Assembly (NCBI RefSeq): GCF_025515275.1
Contig: NZ_JAOPFU010000006.1
Location: 62,001 to 126,000, forward strand
DNA length: 64,000 bases
Source: Catenovulum sp. 2E275
Lineage (GTDB): Bacteria; Pseudomonadota; Gammaproteobacteria; Enterobacterales; Alteromonadaceae
Direction of reading: 5' to 3'
Below are positions 9,385-19,781 of the stretch, one piece after another. Positions within the stretch are counted from its first letter, which is position 1; every line of letters starts with the position of its first letter. Under the pieces are notes generated by a model that was given only the letters and a program-made list of their open reading frames with translations, searched no databases and was not told the DNA's origin. The translations under genes were made by a program, and so were the position numbers.

Positions 9385-9496
9385 TACCTTAATCTCGTAT
9401 TTGGGGATTAATCGCTTTTAAGCTAAGATAGCGTTTATCTAATCCTGAAATCCGTTTTCACCCTTTCAGGCAAGCAATTAAAGGTTATAAGTCTAT

Positions 9497-10426
9497 ATGA
9501 AACAACATCTTCGCATTGCAACACGCGATAGTTTATTAGCCCTCTGGCAAGCAGAATACGTTCAGCAGGAACTACAAAAACATCACCCTGAGTTAACGGT
9601 TGAGCTGGTAAAAATTAAAACCAAAGGCGATAAAATTTTAGATACCCCTTTAGCAAAAATAGGTGGAAAAGGCTTATTTGTTAAAGAGCTTGAAGTAGCT
9701 ATGTTAGAAGGCGAAGCAGATATTGCCGTGCATTCAATGAAAGATGTACCAATGGAGTTTCCACAAGGTTTAGGTTTATCAGTTATTTGTGAAGGTGAAG
9801 ACCCAAGAGATGCATTTGTATCTAACCAATACAATAGCTTAGATGAGTTACCGCAAGGCGCAGTAGTTGGTACATCTAGCTTACGCCGCCAATGCCAATT
9901 ACTCAGTATTCGTCCAGATTTACAAATCAAAAGCCTGCGCGGAAATGTCCAAACCCGCTTACGTAAATTAGACGATGGCGAATTTGATGCAATTATTTTA
10001 GCTTGTGCCGGATTAATTCGTCTTAAATTAACTGACAGAATAAAACAATCAATTGCCCCAGAAACTATTTTACCTGCGGTTGGTCAAGGTGCTGTTGGCA
10101 TTGAGTGCAGAACAGACGATACTCAAACCCAAGCTTTATTAGCCTGTTTGGGCGATCAATTAACAACAACCCGCTTAACCGCAGAGCGAGCCTTTAATAC
10201 TAAGTTAAATGGCGGCTGTCAGGTACCTATTGCGGGTTATGCAACCATTAACAATGGGGAAATGTTTTTACGTGGTTTAGTCACATCATTAGATGGCAAA
10301 CAAAGATTTTATACCGAAAAAACCGGTCCGGTAGAAAATGCCCATGCAATGGGTGAAGCTGCTGCAACTGATTTATTAAATGCTGGTGCAAAAGCTGTAC
10401 TTGACGAAGTATATGGCAACCAATAA
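9497..10426 (+). CDS. hemC: Hydroxymethylbilane synthase (porphobilinogen deaminase)
   Basis: This 309-residue enzyme polymerises four porphobilinogens into hydroxymethylbilane in tetrapyrrole synthesis. Family motifs include [14 protein letters not shown] at the N-terminus, KDVPMEFP with the catalytic aspartate region, [11 protein letters not shown] and NVQTRLRKL for substrate carboxylates, and [10 protein letters not shown] carrying Cys241, the attachment site of the dipyrromethane cofactor. Length is normal. It is the first gene of a hemC-hemD-hemX-hemY run, and hemD starts inside its 3' end. Confidence 0.97.
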   Translation: MKQHLRIATRDSLLALWQAEYVQQELQKHHPELTVELVKIKTKGDKILDTPLAKIGGKGLFVKELEVAMLEGEADIAVHSMKDVPMEFPQGLGLSVICEGEDPRDAFVSNQYNSLDELPQGAVVGTSSLRRQCQLLSIRPDLQIKSLRGNVQTRLRKLDDGEFDAIILACAGLIRLKLTDRIKQSIAPETILPAVGQGAVGIECRTDDTQTQALLACLGDQLTTTRLTAERAFNTKLNGGCQVPIAGYATINNGEMFLRGLVTSLDGKQRFYTEKTGPVENAHAMGEAAATDLLNAGAKAVLDEVYGNQ

Positions 10427-11165
10427 GCATTATGTATTTCATACCCGCCAAGGAGAACGAGCTGAGCAGTTAAATTTACTGCTCAGTCAGGCTGGTTTTA
10501 TTTCGCTAAACCCTGAGCTTTATAAAATTAGTCAGGGCATAGATTTACCACTTATCCAATCAAACTTGTCTGTCACCCAAAGCGATTGTTTAATTTTTAC
10601 CAGCCAGTATGCCGTACAATTTTTATTGGCAAATCTTACAGACCAGCAACTTTATGCTCTAAAGCAATTAGCGTGTGTAGCTGTTGGACAAGCAACCGCA
10701 GATTATTTAACACAACACGGTTTTAATCAGGTAGCCGTGCCGCAGCAACATACCTCTGAAGGCATTTTAGCTTTAGCTCAAATACAAGCTTGTAAACGCG
10801 CCTTATTATTTAAAGGAGAACAAGGCCGGGATCACATTCTGCAAAGTTTTAAACTAGCAAACAAAGACTTAAAAACCTACAATGTATATAAACGTGACTG
10901 GCAGACCCTTACAAACATAGAGCTGGAAAATATAACTCAAGCAGATTATTTTGTATTTACCAGCGCAGAAGCCGGACTCACTTTAATCAAACAAGCACCA
11001 GAAAAGCTACTGAAAAAACTAAAAACAGCCCCTTGTTTAGTTCCGTCAGAGCGTGTAAAAAACCAAGTTGAGCAGTATGGTTTAACTCAGGTTAACAATA
11101 TTCACAGTGCCAATAACCAAAGTATTTTAAAAGCACTGAACATAATAAATGGTAATCAATTATGA
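10413..11165 (+). CDS. hemD: Uroporphyrinogen-III synthase
   Basis: About 250 residues with the low sequence conservation usual for HemD. Recognisable parts are the N-terminal [51 protein letters not shown] and [11 protein letters not shown]. The enzyme cyclises hydroxymethylbilane with inversion of ring D. A longer frame opens at 10380, but ATG at 10413 gives a family-typical N-terminus ([12 protein letters not shown]) and overlaps hemC by 14 bp. It overlaps hemX at its 3' end by four bases, which supports translational coupling. Confidence 0.92.
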   Translation: MATNKHYVFHTRQGERAEQLNLLLSQAGFISLNPELYKISQGIDLPLIQSNLSVTQSDCLIFTSQYAVQFLLANLTDQQLYALKQLACVAVGQATADYLTQHGFNQVAVPQQHTSEGILALAQIQACKRALLFKGEQGRDHILQSFKLANKDLKTYNVYKRDWQTLTNIELENITQADYFVFTSAEAGLTLIKQAPEKLLKKLKTAPCLVPSERVKNQVEQYGLTQVNNIHSANNQSILKALNIINGNQL

Positions 11166-12418
11166 CAGATAAAGCCGACAGCAATAACACCATTGAAATG
11201 GCAGCCAATAAAGAATCAGACAAAGTTTCAGCTCAGCCTTCGGCTCATTCAACCTCTGCCAATAAAGAATCAGAGCAAACTCATTCAAGTAGCGCGAAAG
11301 CAGAGCCAAGCGCCGATAAAATAACGGCCAGCAAAACTGAAAAATCAACCCCACCACCAATAAATCCACCAAAGGTTAAAACTAAATCGAATGCTATAGC
11401 CTGGCTGGCTTTGTTAATTGCTTTGGCTGGTTTAGCTCTAGCAGGCTGGCAGTATTGGTTAACTTATCAAAAAGGTGAACAAAAAGATTTACTCAGCGAG
11501 CAATTAAAACAGCAGCAAAACCAGTTTATTCAGTCTGCGAACCAACAACAAAACACCAATACTCAGACATTAAAAAATGAGCTAAACCAGTCGCTTAGTC
11601 AATTTAAAAATCAGTTTGAACAAACATTAAATCAACGACAAACTCAACTTCAGCAAAGTATCGACAATGTCACCGCTAGCCTAAATAAAAGCCAAAGCCA
11701 AGCTGCATTGGCTGATATTCATCATCTTATTCAACTAGCCTCACGTAAACTTTATATTGAGCAGGATAAGACAGGTGCGGTTACCGTGTTAAAATTAGCT
11801 CAGGCTGATTTAGCGCAACAAAATAACAGCCAGTGGTTTAATTTAAGTAATCAAATATCGACCGACATCGCCAATATCGAAGCATTAAAAGAGGTCGATG
11901 TACAAACTTTGTATTTACGGCTCACAGAATTAAATCAAAAAGTAATTCAACAACCGCTAAATCAGGCATATATCCCAAAAGCGACAGAGCAAAGCCAAAA
12001 CCAAACAGCCAGCTCAACCATTGGTTGGGATAATCTTTATATCATTTGGCGCGAATTTTTAGATTTGTTTTTACCAAAACAGCGCGACGGCAGTGTCGAA
12101 GCTTTGTTATCACCGGCTCAGGTAACTAACTTGCAGCAAAACTTAACCAGTAAATTTAATCAGGCGCAGTGGGCTTTGCTTAACAAGCAAGCGAATGTAT
12201 ATCAAACTGCAATCAGCCAGATTCAAACTTGGGTAGCGCAATATTATCAGGTTGATTCTGAACAAATTGGTCAAATCCAACAAACGCTGGACAATTTAAA
12301 ACAGCAGGATTTATCTCAGGACTTTTCAGCATTAGAGCTAAATTCATTATCAACTGCCAAAGCCTTGCTACAGCAAGCTTCTCAAACGTCATCAACAAAT
12401 GATCAGGTGGCATTATGA
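11162..12418 (+). CDS. hemX: HemX, putative uroporphyrinogen-III C-methyltransferase-like membrane protein
   Basis: This 418-residue protein begins with a low-complexity polar region (about residues 1-75, rich in Ser, Lys, Glu and Ala). One transmembrane helix follows (about 78-98, AIAWLALLIALAGLALAGW), then a glutamine-rich coiled coil and a C-terminal HemX domain. Despite the old name, the family has no demonstrated methyltransferase activity; it is thought to act with HemY at the inner membrane around tetrapyrrole synthesis. It is coupled to hemD by a four-base overlap and to hemY by ATGA. Confidence 0.9.
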   Translation: MTDKADSNNTIEMAANKESDKVSAQPSAHSTSANKESEQTHSSSAKAEPSADKITASKTEKSTPPPINPPKVKTKSNAIAWLALLIALAGLALAGWQYWLTYQKGEQKDLLSEQLKQQQNQFIQSANQQQNTNTQTLKNELNQSLSQFKNQFEQTLNQRQTQLQQSIDNVTASLNKSQSQAALADIHHLIQLASRKLYIEQDKTGAVTVLKLAQADLAQQNNSQWFNLSNQISTDIANIEALKEVDVQTLYLRLTELNQKVIQQPLNQAYIPKATEQSQNQTASSTIGWDNLYIIWREFLDLFLPKQRDGSVEALLSPAQVTNLQQNLTSKFNQAQWALLNKQANVYQTAISQIQTWVAQYYQVDSEQIGQIQQTLDNLKQQDLSQDFSALELNSLSTAKALLQQASQTSSTNDQVAL

Positions 12419-13605
12419 TAAAAATAATCCTGTTTTTTTGTTTTGCCTGCGCCTTAATTGCATTGGGGGCGGTGGTAGTTGAAGAAAAAGGTTATGTGCT
12501 AATCTCAGTTGCTAACTGGACTTGGGAAACCAGTCTGTTTGGTTTTGTTTTAATGCTGGTTGCGCTTTATATTGCTTTTGTGATTATAAAACTAATCATC
12601 CGCTCGGTATTTAATGTACGCAAAAACTGGCGAGAGTGGCGCACCGACAGAAAACACAGCCGTAGTTTAAAAACCTTACAAGGCGCGATTGAAGCTTTAT
12701 TAAATAACCAATGGCAAAAAGCGGAGCAACTCAGTTTAAAACACGCAAAACATAGTCCAATTGCCAGCAGCCACTATTTAATTGCGGCGGAGGCAGCTCG
12801 TCAACAAAATCATAATGATGACAGCAGCGTTTATTTATTACGCGCCCAACAAACAGGCTCTGAAACCGATAAACAATTTGCCCTGTGTAAAAGTTTAATG
12901 CAGGAAGGAAAAGCAGAACAGGCGATTGAAAAGTGCGAAGTTTTATTAACAGCAGAACCTAAACACAGCGAAAATTTATTACTGCTTGCCCGCCTTTATC
13001 ATCAGACCGGACAATTTGAAAAACAAAGGGAGTTATTAAGCAGAGTTAAACGCTATACAGACATTAGCCAAGCCGAGTTTAATCAATTAACTTTAGCAGC
13101 ATTCGCCCCGTTATTTAAAGCCGCAAGCGAACAAAAAGATTTAAAATCGCTTCAGCTCTATTATAAAGCAATGCACAAATTGATTGAGCCAATTCCACAA
13201 AGCACCCAGCTTTATTTATTAGCGTTACACAATGCTGGTTTTGAAAAAGAAGTTGAATCCAATTTAATAAAATTGTTTGAGCAAAATATTAGCGACTCTA
13301 ATCTAGCGTTGTTGCACCAGCTAGAATTGAATCAACCGCTTAAACTAACCGCGTGGATTGAAAAACAAATTAAACGCCAGCCTGACAACGCTCAATTAAA
13401 AGTTTTGTTAGCGATTACAGCCTGTAAAAATAATGATTTACAACTGGCTCAACAAGCTATGGAAAGTGCTCTACAGCAGTCAGAGCAAACGGCTAATCCA
13501 CAAAATTATGGTATTTTAGCCGATATTTATCAGCAACAGAACAATACGACAAAAGCAATAGCCTGTTATCAAAAGGCTTTAGCTTTAACTAGCCAAAAAG
13601 CATAA
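12415..13605 (+). CDS. hemY: HemY, membrane TPR protein of the haem operon
   Basis: This 396-residue protein has two N-terminal transmembrane helices (about residues 3-22 and 40-62). A tetratricopeptide-rich cytoplasmic region follows, for example [19 protein letters not shown] and the C-terminal [20 protein letters not shown]. This is the proteobacterial HemY_N/TPR protein, not the protoporphyrinogen oxidase of the same name in Gram-positives. Its exact biochemical role is unsettled. It overlaps hemX (ATGA) and is followed four bases later by modB, so molybdate transport may share this transcript. Confidence 0.9.
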   Translation: MIKIILFFCFACALIALGAVVVEEKGYVLISVANWTWETSLFGFVLMLVALYIAFVIIKLIIRSVFNVRKNWREWRTDRKHSRSLKTLQGAIEALLNNQWQKAEQLSLKHAKHSPIASSHYLIAAEAARQQNHNDDSSVYLLRAQQTGSETDKQFALCKSLMQEGKAEQAIEKCEVLLTAEPKHSENLLLLARLYHQTGQFEKQRELLSRVKRYTDISQAEFNQLTLAAFAPLFKAASEQKDLKSLQLYYKAMHKLIEPIPQSTQLYLLALHNAGFEKEVESNLIKLFEQNISDSNLALLHQLELNQPLKLTAWIEKQIKRQPDNAQLKVLLAITACKNNDLQLAQQAMESALQQSEQTANPQNYGILADIYQQQNNTTKAIACYQKALALTSQKA

Positions 13606-13609
13606 ACTC

Positions 13610-14302
13610 ATGTTGGAACTCAATCAGGCTGATTATTCTGCGATAATATTAACGCTTAAATTAGCCGGTTTGGTTACCCTGATTTTATTGGTGCTTGGCA
13701 CTCCACTAGCTTATTGGCTGGCAACTAGCCGATCCCGGTTAACCCCGGTAATTAATGCAATTGTGGCTTTGCCTTTAGTTTTACCCCCCACGGTTTTAGG
13801 GTTTTATTTATTAATTGCAATGGGGCCAAATGGCCCGTTAGGGCAATTAACGCAAATGCTTGGTATAAGCGGACTCGCTTTTAGTTTTGGTGGTTTGGTT
13901 GTTGGCTCGGTTTTTTATTCTTTACCTTTTGTTGTCCAGCCTATTAAAAATGCCATTCAAGCAATGGGCTCCCGTCCGCTAGAAGTAGCAGCAACGTTAG
14001 GCGCATCCCCGCTTGATCGCTTTTTCAGTGTAGTTTTGCCAAATGCTAAACCGGGGTTTTTAACGGCGGCTGTACTGGGGTTTGCGCATACCGTAGGCGA
14101 ATTTGGTGTTATTTTAATGATCGGCGGTAATATTCCCGGTGAAACCAGAGTGGTTTCGGTACAAATTTATGATCATGTAGAAAGCTTAGAATATGCACAG
14201 GCACACCAATTGTCTGCATTAATGATGATATTTGCATTTGTTGTGCTCTTACTGGTATTTCAACTTAATCGTAAACAAAGCCGTGTAAATCATGTTTTTT
14301 AA
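13610..14302 (+). CDS. modB: Molybdate ABC transporter permease
   Basis: This 230-residue inner-membrane protein has about five transmembrane helices. Its binding-protein-dependent permease EAA loop reads [25 protein letters not shown]. Family-specific segments include [28 protein letters not shown] and [18 protein letters not shown], the last typical of ModB. It forms the channel of the high-affinity molybdate importer with ModC. It starts four bases after hemY and overlaps modC by 11 bases. No modA (periplasmic binding protein) is present in the window, which is unusual because modA normally precedes modB. Confidence 0.93.
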   Translation: MLELNQADYSAIILTLKLAGLVTLILLVLGTPLAYWLATSRSRLTPVINAIVALPLVLPPTVLGFYLLIAMGPNGPLGQLTQMLGISGLAFSFGGLVVGSVFYSLPFVVQPIKNAIQAMGSRPLEVAATLGASPLDRFFSVVLPNAKPGFLTAAVLGFAHTVGEFGVILMIGGNIPGETRVVSVQIYDHVESLEYAQAHQLSALMMIFAFVVLLLVFQLNRKQSRVNHVF

Positions 14303-15416
14303 CTCTCTCCACAAACACCAAGATGCAGATTCAATGCGTTATTTATCTGTGAATGTACGGATAAACCGCCCACAATTTAATTTAAATCTGAATACTAAAA
14401 TTTTATTAAGCGGAGTAACCGCAATTTTTGGTCATTCGGGTTCAGGGAAAACCAGCTTATTAAGATGCATAGCTGGATTAGAAAAACACAGCCAAAGCAG
14501 CATCCAATTTGGCCAAACATATTGGCAAAACAAACATACTTTTTTACCGACTCATAAAAGACAAATTGGTTATGTTTTTCAAGAACCGAGTTTATTAGCG
14601 CATTTAACCGTTCGTGATAACTTAAATTACGCCATAAAACGAGCCGGAAAAAACAGACATATCAGCGAATCTCAGGTTGTTGAACTTTTAAAACTAACAC
14701 CTTTATTAGCTCAGTTTCCGGCAACTTTATCTGGCGGTGAAAAACAACGGGTTGCGATAGGCCGAGCGTTATTGGCTCAACCTCAACTATTATTAATGGA
14801 CGAGCCACTTGCTTCGCTCGATTTAAAACATAAATACGAAATACTGACTTATCTTGAGCAATTAAAACAGCAATTAAATATTCCGATTATTTACATCAGC
14901 CATAGCCCGGAAGAAGTTGCCAGATTAGCAGATCAGCTGATTATGCTGGAAAAAGGGCAAATTATTTCACACCAATCTATCGAGCAATCTTTTGATTTAT
15001 TAAATCAGGCTAATCGCCAACTTAATGAACAAGCTGTATTTTTAAGTGCAGAGTTAATTGAAACGGCACAGCAATGGCAACAAATGAAAGTAGCGTTAAA
15101 GTCGGCCGGAAAAAAAAGTACAACTTACCTTTGGTTAAGCCAAATAAATGTCCAGCCAGAACAAGAACTCAGACTCAAAATTATGGCGAAAGATGTGAGT
15201 ATTAGTTTACAGCAAGCTCAAGGCTCCAGCATTCAAAATATTTTGCCTGTGGTCATCGAAAAAATAGAGACTTTAGATTCCGGCATGCAGTTAATTACCT
15301 TAAATGCAGGTGAGCATCTGTTATATGCCAAAATTTCTAATAAAGCTGTGCATGATTTAAAACTGTATGCGGGCATGCCGGTTTATGCACAAATTAAAGC
15401 GGCGGCGTTAATTTAA
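14292..15416 (+). CDS. modC: Molybdate ABC transporter ATP-binding protein
   Basis: This 374-residue protein has an ABC ATPase domain: Walker [12 protein letters not shown], signature [15 protein letters not shown], Walker [13 protein letters not shown] and switch histidine in [10 protein letters not shown]. The C-terminal part (about 300-370) is a TOBE/Mop-like oxyanion-binding domain ([20 protein letters not shown]), which marks ModC rather than a generic ATPase. It powers molybdate import with ModB. Two starts are possible: ATG at 14292, overlapping modB, and ATG at 14334, which gives a more usual N-terminal length. It is convergent with apaH. Confidence 0.93.
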   Translation: MFFNSLHKHQDADSMRYLSVNVRINRPQFNLNLNTKILLSGVTAIFGHSGSGKTSLLRCIAGLEKHSQSSIQFGQTYWQNKHTFLPTHKRQIGYVFQEPSLLAHLTVRDNLNYAIKRAGKNRHISESQVVELLKLTPLLAQFPATLSGGEKQRVAIGRALLAQPQLLLMDEPLASLDLKHKYEILTYLEQLKQQLNIPIIYISHSPEEVARLADQLIMLEKGQIISHQSIEQSFDLLNQANRQLNEQAVFLSAELIETAQQWQQMKVALKSAGKKSTTYLWLSQINVQPEQELRLKIMAKDVSISLQQAQGSSIQNILPVVIEKIETLDSGMQLITLNAGEHLLYAKISNKAVHDLKLYAGMPVYAQIKAAALI

Positions 15417-15457
15417 AGTGTGACCGCTTTATAAGCTTGCAGGTTGCTTAATTTGTA

Positions 15458-16264
15458 TTAACTCAAACTTTGTTGAATAAAAAACTCTCTGGTTTCTGCT
15501 TTATACAAAGTTAAATGATTTCCCCACACACACCCTGTATCTAAACCAATAAATTGGCTATTGCGGGTATGGCCTAATAAAGCAGCCCAATGGCCAAATA
15601 CAAAAGTTTGTGGATTATACGTTTCAACATCAAACCATGGCGATAAATCCAACGGAGCTTGTTCTGGCGGTAGCTTACATTTAAAATCTAAACCGCCTTC
15701 GGCATCTATATAACGCATTCTAGTTGTTGTATTGATAATAAAACGAAAAGCTTCTTCTTCGGTCAAATGCGCACGCCATTTTCTCGGCTCATTGCCATAC
15801 ATCCGCTCAAGCCATATTTTATAATCTTTTGAATTAATTTTTTGTTCCGCATGAGCGGCTAAAACGAGCTGCTCAGAAACCGGTAAACTCGGGTGCATAC
15901 CCGCATGGCTCATCACAATATCAAATTGAGGGTATTGTCTAATTAACGGTTGTTTACGCAGCCATTTAGCATATTTTTCAAGGTAGCTCGCATTCAGGAG
16001 CTTTTTAAGTTTATCGTTTTTTTTAGGTTCAAAAAAACCAGCATAAATCGATAATAAATGTAAATCGTGATTACCTAAAACTGGCTCTACAGCCGAGTCC
16101 AGCTCCAGCATTAACTTAGCAACCTTTTCAGAGGCGGGACCACGAGCCACTAAGTCACCAACCGGGCATAAAATATCTTGTTTAGGATCAAACTTCACTT
16201 TGTCCAACAAGCGCATTAGCTCATCGTAACAACCTTGAATATCACCAACAAAATAATGTGCCAT
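15458..16264 (-). CDS. apaH: Symmetrical bis(5'-nucleosyl)-tetraphosphatase
   Basis: This 268-residue metallophosphatase hydrolyses Ap4A to two ADP. Metal-site motifs are GDIQGCYDEL, GDLVARGP and GNHDLHLL, with later ligands in MSHAG and GHWAALLGH. In several bacteria ApaH also acts as an RNA decapping enzyme. It is the last gene of the lptD-surA-pdxA-rsmA-apaG-apaH run, an arrangement conserved in Gammaproteobacteria. Length is normal. Confidence 0.97.
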   Translation of the reverse strand: MAHYFVGDIQGCYDELMRLLDKVKFDPKQDILCPVGDLVARGPASEKVAKLMLELDSAVEPVLGNHDLHLLSIYAGFFEPKKNDKLKKLLNASYLEKYAKWLRKQPLIRQYPQFDIVMSHAGMHPSLPVSEQLVLAAHAEQKINSKDYKIWLERMYGNEPRKWRAHLTEEEAFRFIINTTTRMRYIDAEGGLDFKCKLPPEQAPLDLSPWFDVETYNPQTFVFGHWAALLGHTRNSQFIGLDTGCVWGNHLTLYKAETREFFIQQSLS

Positions 16265-16301
16265 TTACCTCGACCTGACTCTGCTTAAACTTAAAATTGG
16301 A

Positions 16302-16685
16302 TTAATTTAGAATATTAGGCTGCGCTAATCTAAATACATTAATTGGCGCTTTAAATGATTGCTCGTTTTCAACTTCAATCATATCGTAGTGGCCTTCCAT
16401 AGTTGCAACTGGCGTATCTACCACGGCTCCACTGGTATACTGGAATTTACCATTGGGTTTGATCACTGGCTGCTGACCAATAACCCCATCGCCCTGCACT
16501 TCGACTTTTTTGCCATTACTGTCCGTAATTAGCCAATAACGGCTTTTAAGTTGAACAGCTTGATTTCCTTTGTTGTGAATCGTAATTGTATAGGCAAATA
16601 CGTAGCGGTCTTCTTTAGGATCGGACTGCTCATCAACATAATAGGTTTCAGTTTGAATTTGAATAGCATCTTGCGGATTGATCAT
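16302..16685 (-). CDS. apaG: ApaG, Co2+/Mg2+ efflux-associated protein
   Basis: This 127-residue single-domain protein has the fibronectin-III-like ApaG fold. Family segments are YVFAYTITIHNKG, LKSRYWLITDSNG, VQGDGVIGQQP and a C-terminal MEGHYDMIE. It is genetically linked with divalent cation sensitivity, but its biochemical function is still unclear. It sits between rsmA and apaH with short gaps, as in most relatives. Confidence 0.96.
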   Translation of the reverse strand: MINPQDAIQIQTETYYVDEQSDPKEDRYVFAYTITIHNKGNQAVQLKSRYWLITDSNGKKVEVQGDGVIGQQPVIKPNGKFQYTSGAVVDTPVATMEGHYDMIEVENEQSFKAPINVFRLAQPNILN

Positions 16686-16699
16686 TTTTGAATTCTTAA

Positions 16700-17494
16700 C
16701 TACTTTTGGCTGACAAATTGAGCAATAGCGATAAACTCATCCAGAGTTAAAGACTCTGCCCGTAAAGTTGGATTTAACCCCAGAGTTTCAAAATCTGCAA
16801 CGTCTAATACATCTTTTAAGCTATTACGAATGGTTTTACGTCTTTGATTAAAGGCGGCACTGGCGACTTTTTCTAAAGTTTTAGTATCAACATCAGCGCG
16901 AACTTGTTTTGGCATTAATCGCACAACGGCAGACTCCACCTTAGGCGCTGGCGTAAAACAATTAGGGTCAACTGCCACAACCGGCTCTGCATCACAATAA
17001 TATTGTGTCATCACACTGAGTTTGCCAAACGCTTTACTACCAGGTTCAGCACACATGCGATCAACTACTTCTTTTTGCAACATAAAATGCATGTCCGAAA
17101 TTTGGTCACAAAACTCAAATAAATGAAACAGCAAAGGAGTTGAAATATTGTACGGCAGGTTGCCAAACAACTTCATTTTTTTATCGCCAGTTATCAACTG
17201 AGCAAAATCAAATTTCATTGCATCAGCCTGATAAACCGTTAGTTTACGTTTAAGTAATTGATCTTCTTCAAAACGCTGCACTAAGTCTCGGTCAAGCTCA
17301 ACAACATTTAAGTGTTCAACTTGCTCCATTACCGGAAACGTTAACGCCCCTAAACCCGGCCCAATTTCAACCATTACAAAGTTATCATCCGGTGCAATTG
17401 CATCAACAATTTCACCAATAATATAGTCATCGGTTAAAAAGTTCTGACCAAAACGTTTTCTGGCTCTGTGCCCTAAATGTACTTTATCTGTCAT
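16700..17494 (-). CDS. rsmA: 16S rRNA A1518/A1519 dimethyltransferase
   Basis: This 264-residue KsgA/RsmA methyltransferase dimethylates two adjacent adenines in helix 45 of 16S rRNA, a late quality-control step of 30S assembly. It shows the N-terminal [16 protein letters not shown] motif [13 protein letters not shown], the catalytic NLPYNIS and the C-terminal RRKTIRNSL. Loss of this enzyme gives kasugamycin resistance. Its start overlaps the 3' end of pdxA by 11 bases. Confidence 0.97.
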   Translation of the reverse strand: MTDKVHLGHRARKRFGQNFLTDDYIIGEIVDAIAPDDNFVMVEIGPGLGALTFPVMEQVEHLNVVELDRDLVQRFEEDQLLKRKLTVYQADAMKFDFAQLITGDKKMKLFGNLPYNISTPLLFHLFEFCDQISDMHFMLQKEVVDRMCAEPGSKAFGKLSVMTQYYCDAEPVVAVDPNCFTPAPKVESAVVRLMPKQVRADVDTKTLEKVASAAFNQRRKTIRNSLKDVLDVADFETLGLNPTLRAESLTLDEFIAIAQFVSQK

Positions 17495-18476
17495 GTTTTG
17501 AACGTTCCGCCAGCGTAATTGCTTCGTTTAATGCCACTAAAAAGCTACCCTCTTCTGCCAATCCTGTACCGGCTAAATCTAAAGCGGTACCGTGATCAAC
17601 CGAAGTTCGGATAAAAGGCAAACCTAAAGTAATATTAACCGCTTTGCCAAACCCTTTATATTTCAACACAGTTAAACCCTGATCATGATACATAGATAAT
17701 ACTGCATCAGCATGTTGCAGGTATTTATCTTGAAATAAGGTATCTGCCGGCAGCGGGCCAACAATATTCATACCGCGGCTACGCAATTCATCTAATGCGG
17801 GGGTGATGGTTGTTAGTTCTTCTGTACCTAAGTGACCATCTTCGCCCGCGTGGGGATTTAACCCACATACATAAATAGTTGGTTTATCAAGACCAAATTT
17901 AGACTGGAGTTCACTGTGCAATATTTCAGTGACTTTTATTACTCTGTCATAAGTAATTGCTTTAGATACATAAGCCAGCGGGATATGAGTTGTCATTAGT
18001 GCAACTCGCAATCCTTCGGTTGCCAGCATCATAACAACATCAGCCGTATTCGACTCACTAGCAAAAAACTCGGTATGCCCGCTAAAAGAAATCCCTGATT
18101 TGTTAATAATGCCTTTGTTGACCGGCCCGGTCACAATAGCAGCAAACTCACCATCCATATTCTTTTGACAAGCAATGCGCATGGTTTCAACAACATACTG
18201 GCCATTTTTAGCATTCAACTCGCCACAAACAACAGGCGCTTTTAGCTCCACTGGTAAAATGGTTAGAGTGCCTTTTTTCTGTGGCAAGGCTGCTTGATTT
18301 GGATCATAAGTAATTAGCTCAATATCCAAACCTAATTTTTCTGCCCGTTCACGTAAAAGCTGCTCAGAACAAACAGCAATAAGCTGAGCAGGCCAGTCGT
18401 ACTGGGCTATTTTTAATACTAAATCAGGGCCAATACCAGCAGGTTCACCCGGTGTAATTGCAATTCTAAAAGTCAT
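17484..18476 (-). CDS. pdxA: 4-hydroxythreonine-4-phosphate dehydrogenase
   Basis: This 330-residue enzyme oxidises 4-phosphohydroxy-L-threonine in pyridoxal-5'-phosphate synthesis. It opens with [12 protein letters not shown]. Metal-binding histidines lie in [20 protein letters not shown] and MYHDQG. Length and motifs are standard. Stop and start of pdxA and surA overlap by one base, and it overlaps rsmA on the other side, indicating one transcript. Confidence 0.97.
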   Translation of the reverse strand: MTFRIAITPGEPAGIGPDLVLKIAQYDWPAQLIAVCSEQLLRERAEKLGLDIELITYDPNQAALPQKKGTLTILPVELKAPVVCGELNAKNGQYVVETMRIACQKNMDGEFAAIVTGPVNKGIINKSGISFSGHTEFFASESNTADVVMMLATEGLRVALMTTHIPLAYVSKAITYDRVIKVTEILHSELQSKFGLDKPTIYVCGLNPHAGEDGHLGTEELTTITPALDELRSRGMNIVGPLPADTLFQDKYLQHADAVLSMYHDQGLTVLKYKGFGKAVNITLGLPFIRTSVDHGTALDLAGTGLAEEGSFLVALNEAITLAERSKHDR

Positions 18477-19774
18477 TAATTGTTGTTACCTAAAATCTCG
18501 ATATAAGCCTGATCGCGAATTTCTCTAATCCATGCTTCGGCTTCTTCATTAAATTTACGGTTAAACAGCATACGGTAAGCATTATCCTGATAAGCAGATT
18601 CTGTCGCGTCTTGCGTTCGGCGATCAAGTAATTGCACTATGTGCCAGCCATGTGCTGTTTTAAATGGTTTTGAATATTCGCCCGGCTCTAATTCAGCCAA
18701 AGCATTTTTAAATTCAGGAACATACATTGACGGATCAGCCCAGCCCAGTTCACCACCTTTTACCGCTGAACCAGGGTCTTCTGAGTATTCTTTAGCGAGT
18801 TCGGCAAAATCTGCGTCACCGGCTTTTACGTCAATTAAAAATTTGCTCAGCATATTTTTAGCTTTTTCATCACTCACAATAATCGATGGTTTAACTAAGA
18901 TATGACGGGCGCTTACTTCTTTAACTTCAACAGATTGGCGACCACGGATGTCAAAGATTTTCAAAATATGGAAACCCGCACCACTTCTAATCGGACCAAT
19001 AATCGCGTCTTTTTTCTGATCTACGACCGCTTCGGCAAATAAGGTTGGCATTTCGTTTACGTTCATCCAACCTAAATCACCACCATCTAAAGCTCTCGCA
19101 CCAGATGACGCACCAATCGCAACTTTTTTAAAGTCGCTGTCTTCTTCTTTTAACAGCGCTAATACTTTTTCAGCGCGAGTTTTGCTGTTTTCAATTTCAT
19201 CGGCAGTCGCATCTGACGGTAAACCAATTAAGATATGGCCTAGATTATATTCTTCGTTTTTCTGCCCACGCTCTTTTAATAAAGTAACTAAACCTTCAAT
19301 TTCCTGCGGTGATACATAAATACGTCTTGATACCATAGCGCGGCGAACTTCGCTTGCGGTTAATTCCTGACGAACCTGCTCTAAATAAGATTCATAGTCG
19401 CCGCCATTATTAATGATTTGTTGGCGTAAGTTTTCAACTGAAGTATTTTGTTTGGCTGCAATTTCCTGCACAGTTTGTTGCACCTGTGCATCACTGATTT
19501 CTAAACCAATACGCTGGGCAAATTGCTGCTGTAACTCATTGGTAATCAAACGTTCAGTTACCTGTACTCGCAAAGCCTGATCTGACGGTAATTCCTGACC
19601 GGACTGACTTGCCTGAACTTTTAGCTCTGCCGTCATGGTTTTAATTTCGTTTTCTAAAATTACCCCTTGATTTACAATCACTGCAACTTTATCTAATAAC
19701 TCTACCGCCTGCGCATTGGTTATGATTATCAAGCTAGCGCATAACATGGTTATCATTTTTTTAATTTGTTTCAT
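18476..19774 (-). CDS. surA: Periplasmic chaperone and peptidyl-prolyl isomerase SurA
   Basis: This 432-residue protein has a signal peptide (cleavage near AQAVE) and an N-terminal chaperone domain (about 25-170). Two parvulin domains follow: the first begins [10 protein letters not shown], the second SARHILVKP and contains [17 protein letters not shown] short C-terminal helix completes the core. SurA carries unfolded outer-membrane proteins, including LptD, across the periplasm. It follows lptD after only seven bases, so chaperone and client are made together. Confidence 0.97.
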   Translation of the reverse strand: MKQIKKMITMLCASLIIITNAQAVELLDKVAVIVNQGVILENEIKTMTAELKVQASQSGQELPSDQALRVQVTERLITNELQQQFAQRIGLEISDAQVQQTVQEIAAKQNTSVENLRQQIINNGGDYESYLEQVRQELTASEVRRAMVSRRIYVSPQEIEGLVTLLKERGQKNEEYNLGHILIGLPSDATADEIENSKTRAEKVLALLKEEDSDFKKVAIGASSGARALDGGDLGWMNVNEMPTLFAEAVVDQKKDAIIGPIRSGAGFHILKIFDIRGRQSVEVKEVSARHILVKPSIIVSDEKAKNMLSKFLIDVKAGDADFAELAKEYSEDPGSAVKGGELGWADPSMYVPEFKNALAELEPGEYSKPFKTAHGWHIVQLLDRRTQDATESAYQDNAYRMLFNRKFNEEAEAWIREIRDQAYIEILGNNN

Positions 19775-19781
19775 GAATCAC

